Source: Platerodrilus igneus
Lineage: Eukaryota; Arthropoda; Insecta; Coleoptera; Lycidae
DNA length: 64,000 bases
Assembly: GCA_036346225.1 (NCBI GenBank)
Contig: JARFIW010001343.1
Location: 1-64,000 of the forward strand
Direction of reading: 5' to 3'
Part shown: piece by piece, positions 58,576 through 64,000 of the stretch
Numbering within the stretch: position 1 is the first letter of the stretch
Layout of the letters: the number at the start of each line of letters is the position of its first letter
Notes under the pieces: model-generated
What the model was told of the DNA's origin: nothing
Seen by the model: the letters and a program-made list of their open reading frames with translations, nothing else
The model's database searches: none
Made by a program: the position numbers and the translations under genes

Positions 58576-58892
58576 GAAAGCTAAAATTTGCAGAGTAAAC
58601 AATAAATACGGTACAACATCGGCATAAGAATAAGGAATTTGTTTTATACAAATCAAATAACAACTCCACCACCTAAACACCAAAATATACACAAGGTCAC
58701 ATATAATACAGATGCCGCAGCAAACCCTTACATTCTAAGGAAATTCCAGGTATCAACAAGCCGACCTAGGTCATTAAACGCGCAGCTGCTCACCGATAAA
58801 TAGATACCGCCGTAACATTATAGCGTTATCGCAGTGCTACAAGCTAATTGGATATTACAGTTGTAATTTTAGTGTTTGTGAATACGGAAATA

Positions 58893-59660
58893 ATGTCTAT
58901 TTCAAATCCAACAAGTGATACAAGTTTCGAAATGAACAAAATTACGGTAAAACCACCACCTTTCTGGAAAAGTGATCCGCGAATATGGTTTTTACAACTT
59001 GAAGCACAATTTGCCAACTCTAATATTACACAGGATTTAACAAAATACAACATTGTGGTAGGAGCAATAGAAACAGAAATTCTATCCCAGGTTGCAGACA
59101 TCGTAATAAACCCACCAAATTCAGGCAAGTACGATTTACTTAAAAAACGTTTAATTGATAATTTTGCTGAAAGTGAAGAGAAACGCTTACGTAAGTTGTT
59201 AACTGAAATTGAAATCGGTGATCGCAAACCATCACAATTGTTACAACAATTAAAAAATCTAAGTTCGGGCAAAATCTCCGATGATTTTTTAAAATCCCTA
59301 TGGATGCAACGTTTACCAACGCAAATCCAAACAATTTTAACCGCTAGTTCTGACGATCTAGACAAACTTGCGATAATGGCAGATAAATTAGCAGATATTG
59401 TTTCACCAGAAATTTCTACAAATAATCAATCTTCTTCGAACGACACAATACAACGCCTACAAAAATCCATATCAGACCTAACTATCAAAGTAGAAGAATT
59501 AGCTAATCGTGACAAAGCAAATCCGCGCAACAGACCACGCAGTCGCAGCCGATCAACATCAAAATACGACAAAACTGCTAATCTATGCTGGTATCATTTT
59601 AAATTTGCTGAAAAAGCTAAAAAATGTACTCAGCCATGCAAATACACGCCTTTAAACTAA
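58893..59660 (+). CDS. gag: Gypsy-C Gag
   Basis: Start at ATG 58893 (255 residues); upstream codons are open but have no ATG. The N-terminal region ([39 protein letters not shown]) is the capsid-like domain of this clade. A coiled stretch ([18 protein letters not shown]) and an Arg/Ser-rich basic patch precede the C-terminal [18 protein letters not shown] motif, the C-H-C-C variant knuckle of CsRn1 elements. Pol overlaps its end in the -1 frame from 59624. The frame is intact. Confidence 0.93.
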   Translation: MSISNPTSDTSFEMNKITVKPPPFWKSDPRIWFLQLEAQFANSNITQDLTKYNIVVGAIETEILSQVADIVINPPNSGKYDLLKKRLIDNFAESEEKRLRKLLTEIEIGDRKPSQLLQQLKNLSSGKISDDFLKSLWMQRLPTQIQTILTASSDDLDKLAIMADKLADIVSPEISTNNQSSSNDTIQRLQKSISDLTIKVEELANRDKANPRNRPRSRSRSTSKYDKTANLCWYHFKFAEKAKKCTQPCKYTPLN

Positions 59661-62600
59661 CAAAGCAGCCTCAACGCGCGGCTACTGAGGTTGACATAAT
59701 ATCAAGCCGCCTATTCGTTACTGATAAAAAAACAAATATACAATTTTTGATAGACACAGGCGCAGACGTCTCAATTTTTCCGGCGTCAACACAAGAAATC
59801 CGCCGCGGTGCTAACAAATTTCAATTATATGCAGCTAACGACACGTTAATCAAAACTTATGGAGAAAGAATGTTGTCATTGGACATAGGTCTACGACGCG
59901 TTTACTCTTGGCCATTTATTTTAACCGCAGTTTCAAAACCCATTATTGGTGCAGATTTTTTAAAACACCATAACCTAATAGTTGATCTAAAAAATCGCAA
60001 ATTAGTAGATGGTTTAACCTTATTACAGTCACATATACTTTCTAGCAATGCAAAATCCGACAAAATCACTACAATTGCTAATACTAATAACGAATATGTA
60101 CGAATATTAGGTCAGTATCCTGAAATTACTAGACCACCAATTGGTACAAAACCAATTAAACACAAAACTACACATTTTATAGAGACAAAAGACCCTCCCA
60201 AATTTTCCAAAGCTCGTCGACTAGACGCACAGAAATTAGATATTGCAAAACGTGAATTCCAAAATATGATGGATCTCGGAATGTGCAGACCATCTAAATC
60301 AAGTTGGGCAAGTCCTCTGCACCTCGTTCCAAAAAAAGATGGAAGTTGGAGACCATGTGGCGACTATAGATCTCTAAATTCGGTCACTAAACCCGATAGG
60401 TATCCAATAAAACACATCCATGATGTTAGCCACATATTACAAGGCAAGAAAATTTTTTCTAAATTAGACCTAATTAGAGCCTATAATCAAATTCCCGTAG
60501 AACCAAAAGACATTGAAAAAAACCGCGATTATCACACCGTTTGGACTATTTGAATTCCCGGTTATGATGTTCGGCCTACGCAATGCAGCACAAACATTTC
60601 AAAGGTTTATAGACGAAGTATTTCGCGACCTACCTTACGTTTATGCATATATAGACGACGTGCTCATCGCATCCACTTCTACAGAGGAACACAAACAACA
60701 TTTACATCAAGTATTTGAAAAACTTCAAGAATACGGTATAACGCTTAACCCATCAAAATGTGAATTTGGTGTAAGCAAAATATCATTCCTTGGATACGAA
60801 ATTTCAGAAGAAGGCACTAAACCATTGCCAGATCGTGTGCAAACAATAACTGACATGCCTCTTCCAACAACCAAAAAACAATTGCGCAGATTTCTAGGCA
60901 TGCTGAACTTTTACAGACGATTTTTGCCTAACGCTGCACATTCACAATATTTACTTACTGAATTATTAAAAGGTCCCAATAAGAAAAATGACAAAACTGA
61001 AATTAAGTGGTCAACAGAATCCACAGAAGCCTTTAATAATTGCAAAAACCTACTAGGCAAGGCAGTTTTATTAGTTCATCCTGACAGTAGCGATAAAACT
61101 AAATTAATTTTAACAGTAGACGCCTCCGATGCAGCTGTCGGTTCCGTAATAGAACAAGTGAAAGACAACATTGTGCAACCCTTAGCATTTTTTTCACAAA
61201 AATTAAATGAAGCTCAGCTCAAATACAGTACATACGACAGAGAACTATTAGCAATGTATTTAGCTGTAAAACATTTTGCGCACGTTCTCGAAGGACGTTC
61301 TTTCACAATTCTAACAGATCACAAACCACTCACGTTTGCATTTACTCAACGCAACGATAAAGTCATGCACAGACAACTACGCTACCTAGAATTTATATCA
61401 CAATTTACCACAGATATTAAACACATATCTGGTAAAGATAACATAGTAGCAGATTTCCTGTCCCGCATTGAATCTATCAACCAATCTGAAATAATAGATT
61501 ACACTGAATTTCAAAAAGAGCAATTATCCGATCAAGAATTGAAAATGTTAATACAAAATAGCGATTCAAGCTCACTAAAAATTCAGTTAGTACCTATCCC
61601 TGGTCAAAACAATATTCAAATTTATTGTGACAAACAAAACCGACCTTATGTACCACAAAGTTTTCGTCACAAAATTTTCAATAAAATTCACAGTCTCTCA
61701 CATACTGGTTCTAGGCGAACACTAAAACTTTTAAAAGAACGTTTTATTTGGCCCGGAATCAATAAAGACTGCAAATTATGGTCTAAATCATGCGTATCTT
61801 GTCAAAAGTCTAAAATAACTACACACGTCAAATCTCAATTGCAAGAATTTCAATCAGCCGATTATAGATTTTCACATATTAACATGGACATCATTGGTCC
61901 ACTACCACAAAACAAAGGCTATTCCTATTGTCTAACAATAATAGACCGTTTTTCATTTTGGCCAGAAGCCATCCCTATTGTAGACAGTACAGCTGAAACA
62001 GTAGCTCAGGCATTCTTCGATAATTGGATATCCCGTTATGGTGTTCCAGAACGAATTACAACAGATCGTGGAAGACAATTTGAAAGTAATTTATTCCGCA
62101 CTCTTAACAAAATGTTAGGAATTAAACATTTTCTAACAACCGCATACCATCCGCAATCAAATGGAAAGATTGAACGATGGCACCGAACACTCAAAGCTTC
62201 GATAAAAAGTCATGAATCTAACAAATGGATCGAATTATTACCTCTCATTTTGTTAGGCCTCAGATCAGTAATCAATGAAAATATCAACTTTTCACCAGCC
62301 GAAATGTTGTTTGGCACTACACTAAAATTGCCAGGAGAATTTTTTCATCAATCAAAATCCGAAACTACACCATCAGACTTCATTGAAAATCTTAAACTTC
62401 TATTCGAAAAAACTCGACCAATACCAAAAAAAGTCTATACTACAAAGCATATATTTATACACCCTGAATTACAAACTTCAAGTCATATTTTTATACGAAA
62501 TGACATGGTGCGAAAACCACTACAACAGCCCTACAGCGGACCATACAAAGTTTTAGACAGAAATCCCAAATGGTTCGTCGTAGAGAGAAACGGAAAACCA

Positions 62601-62819
62601 GACAAAATTTCTATAGACAGACTCAAACCTTGTTTTCTGCCACCAGATCCAGAGTCTCCCACAACTTTGTCACAACCCACTCAACCAACAACAAATAACG
62701 AAAATACCGCAAATAATCAACAACACAGAATTCCGCATCAACCAACCAAAAATATGCCAGTCCCACTTAAAAAAACTCATTTTGGACGCACTATTTCGCT
62801 TCCGCTCAGATATCGATAA
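59624..62819 (+). pseudogene. pol: Gypsy-C Pol, a single frame break
   Basis: Protease: [13 protein letters not shown] (about 59744-59782). [31 protein letters not shown] (first Asp), then after one extra base in an A run (about 60515-60525) [14 protein letters not shown] and [11 protein letters not shown] (YIDD, about 60648). RNase [33 protein letters not shown] and [10 protein letters not shown]. Integrase: [15 protein letters not shown] ... CVSCQKSK (zinc module), [18 protein letters not shown] and [10 protein letters not shown] (DDE). The C-terminal tail is Pro/Thr/Asn-rich. All catalytic residues are present. The lone indel may be an assembly artefact. Confidence 0.93.
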
Positions 62820-62840
62820 CTCTCACGTATCGTTATCACT

Positions 62841-62851
62841 AGCAGGGGTGA
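62841..62851 (+). promoter_or_regulatory. Gypsy-C polypurine tract
   Basis: AGCAGGGGTGA directly precedes the 3' LTR. Confidence 0.65.
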
Positions 62852-63287
62852 TGTAACGGACAGTTTACATTTGCAACAGTGCGTGCACCCAAAAGCAATT
62901 TAAATTCTTCCGCCATATGCATTCGGGTACCATCGGAGTGCCGTGTAAAGAGTGAAGGCGCGAAGTGGACAGTATGAATTCGGCGTGCAACGAAAGGTGA
63001 CGTTCTACTTGGCATCCCGCGATTCGTGTTGTGACCGCGATTTAATATTTATATAATTAATTTTTGTAATAATCGATGATACGAGATGTACTCGTGTGTT
63101 GTATCAGTTTTATAAAGATTGTGTATATTATTGTCTTTACAATCACTCTTGGCAGTTTCAATAAAATAATATTGAAACCACATGTCGTTGTTTACCTAGG
63201 CGAGTAAGCTCTGTTAAATACTGCAGTTAGGAGTCCTGCATAAAATACCTTCTGATGCAACCTTCAATAAAGGCACGAAGCCGCAAA
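62852..63287 (+). repeat. Gypsy-C 3' LTR
   Basis: 436-bp partner of 58116-58553; no substitutions noticed by eye, only one C fewer in each of two C runs. Confidence 0.93.
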
Positions 63288-63291
63288 GTAT

Positions 63292-64000
63292 CAATTAATA
63301 TTAGCTTTTTCTATGGAGTCAAAATCTGTAAATAGATTTTAAATAGGGTAACCCCTTACAAAGATACACTTTTAAAGGCCCCCAAGCCTCTACATTTTTG
63401 CTTATCTATATTTAACTCCATTTTTCAAATCTTTCTCGCTACCCAAGACATATGCCTTAACCGACCATTTCCCGAAAATCTAAAACCGCCGGAATTTTAG
63501 AAATGAACCCTTTATAAGCCATAAGTGTTTGATATTTAAAACCATTTTCAAACAGTAATGTTCTGTTTTTAAAATAAAGTAAAACATTCCAATGTAATGT
63601 GTTTTAAATATATAAATGGGAAGGTCGAGTATAGCAACAAGAACCACACTCTTTAATTAGAATATTCAAAAACACGACTTTTAAAATTTTAAAACAGGGT
63701 AAACCTTTACACACAATTTTATCAATTTTCTGGTTTTACATCTAATTAACTCGGTACTAAATAGGTACTTTGAAAAATACAATTCGTATCTGAACTAATT
63801 TTTTGTCGAAAAGACCCCAAACCTCTAATTTTTGCCCCATTTATATTTAACTTCATCTTTAAAACCTTTTCTTTGCTAAAAAAGATACTTATCTATATCC
63901 TTGTGTCTCCATGCGTAGAGTGCTGTACTATTAGGGATGACGTACCTTTTGTCATCCTCGCACGACAAACTAATTTTATTGATTAACTGTGTATAAAGCT
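63292..64000. repeat. diverged tandem repeat flank
   Basis: 63292 onward resumes the 295-bp repeat in shortened form (CAATTAATATTAGCTTTTTC, AAAATCTGTAAATAGATTTT). Two weak copies of another block follow (CCCCAAGCCTCTACATTTTTGC near 63380 and CCCCAAACCTCTAATTTTTGCC near 63815, about 435 bp apart). No gene seen. Confidence 0.6.

Larger units (their letters stand above)
58112..63291 (+). mobile_element. Gypsy-C: CsRn1/Kabuki-clade LTR retrotransposon, almost intact
   Basis: LTRs at 58116-58553 and 62852-63287 are flanked by a 4-bp duplication GTAT (58112-58115 and 63288-63291). By eye they differ only by two single-base homopolymer lengths. The TGGTGACCC primer site and the Cys-His Gag motif fit the CsRn1 clade. 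gag and pol are complete apart from one base in an A run near 60520. It is the best candidate here for an active or very recently active element. Confidence 0.95.

Overview
This window looks like repeat-dominated, AT-rich heterochromatin from an insect. The grounds are an errantivirus-type LTR element with an env remnant, a CsRn1/Kabuki-type Gypsy, an RTE-type non-LTR element, a tRNA-derived SINE and a DUF4371-type hAT transposase. I cannot fix the insect order from sequence alone. I recognise no ordinary host gene with exons; nearly every coding stretch belongs to a mobile element.

Layout. 1-1034 is unassigned. 1035-8700 is a ~145-bp satellite with several higher-order periods. 8701-23690 is a Ty1/Copia relic split by two insertions. 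The first is a young Ty3/Gypsy element (10014-16575, called Gypsy-A here). The second is a minus-strand RTE composite (16749-21313) that itself carries two tandem SINEs. 25033-26320 is a hAT transposase relic cut off by a SINE fragment. 26448-36490 holds two oppositely oriented blocks of a ~143-bp repeat, with an errantivirus-like element (26862-35011, Gypsy-B) inserted between them.

38146-50844 is a giant inverted-repeat (foldback-like) element. Its arms are two different satellites in mirror order, A (~133 bp) then B (~143 bp), around a ~1.7 kb core encoding a ubiquitin-protease-like protein. 53785-54790 holds more RTE fragments. 54790-57290 is a decayed Gypsy (Gypsy-D). 58116-63287 is a nearly intact CsRn1-clade Gypsy (Gypsy-C) inserted in a ~295-bp tandem repeat.

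Most notable points. (1) Gypsy-A appears to carry a TARG1/OARD1-like macrodomain plus a CCCH zinc finger, joined in frame to the integrase C-terminus. (2) The 12.7 kb foldback-like element pairs satellite arms with a deubiquitinase-like gene. (3) The three LTR elements with paired LTRs have almost identical LTRs, while many of their reading-frame breaks lie in short homopolymers. Some apparent pseudogenisation may therefore be consensus error in the assembly.

All LTR comparisons, copy counts and boundaries were made by eye.
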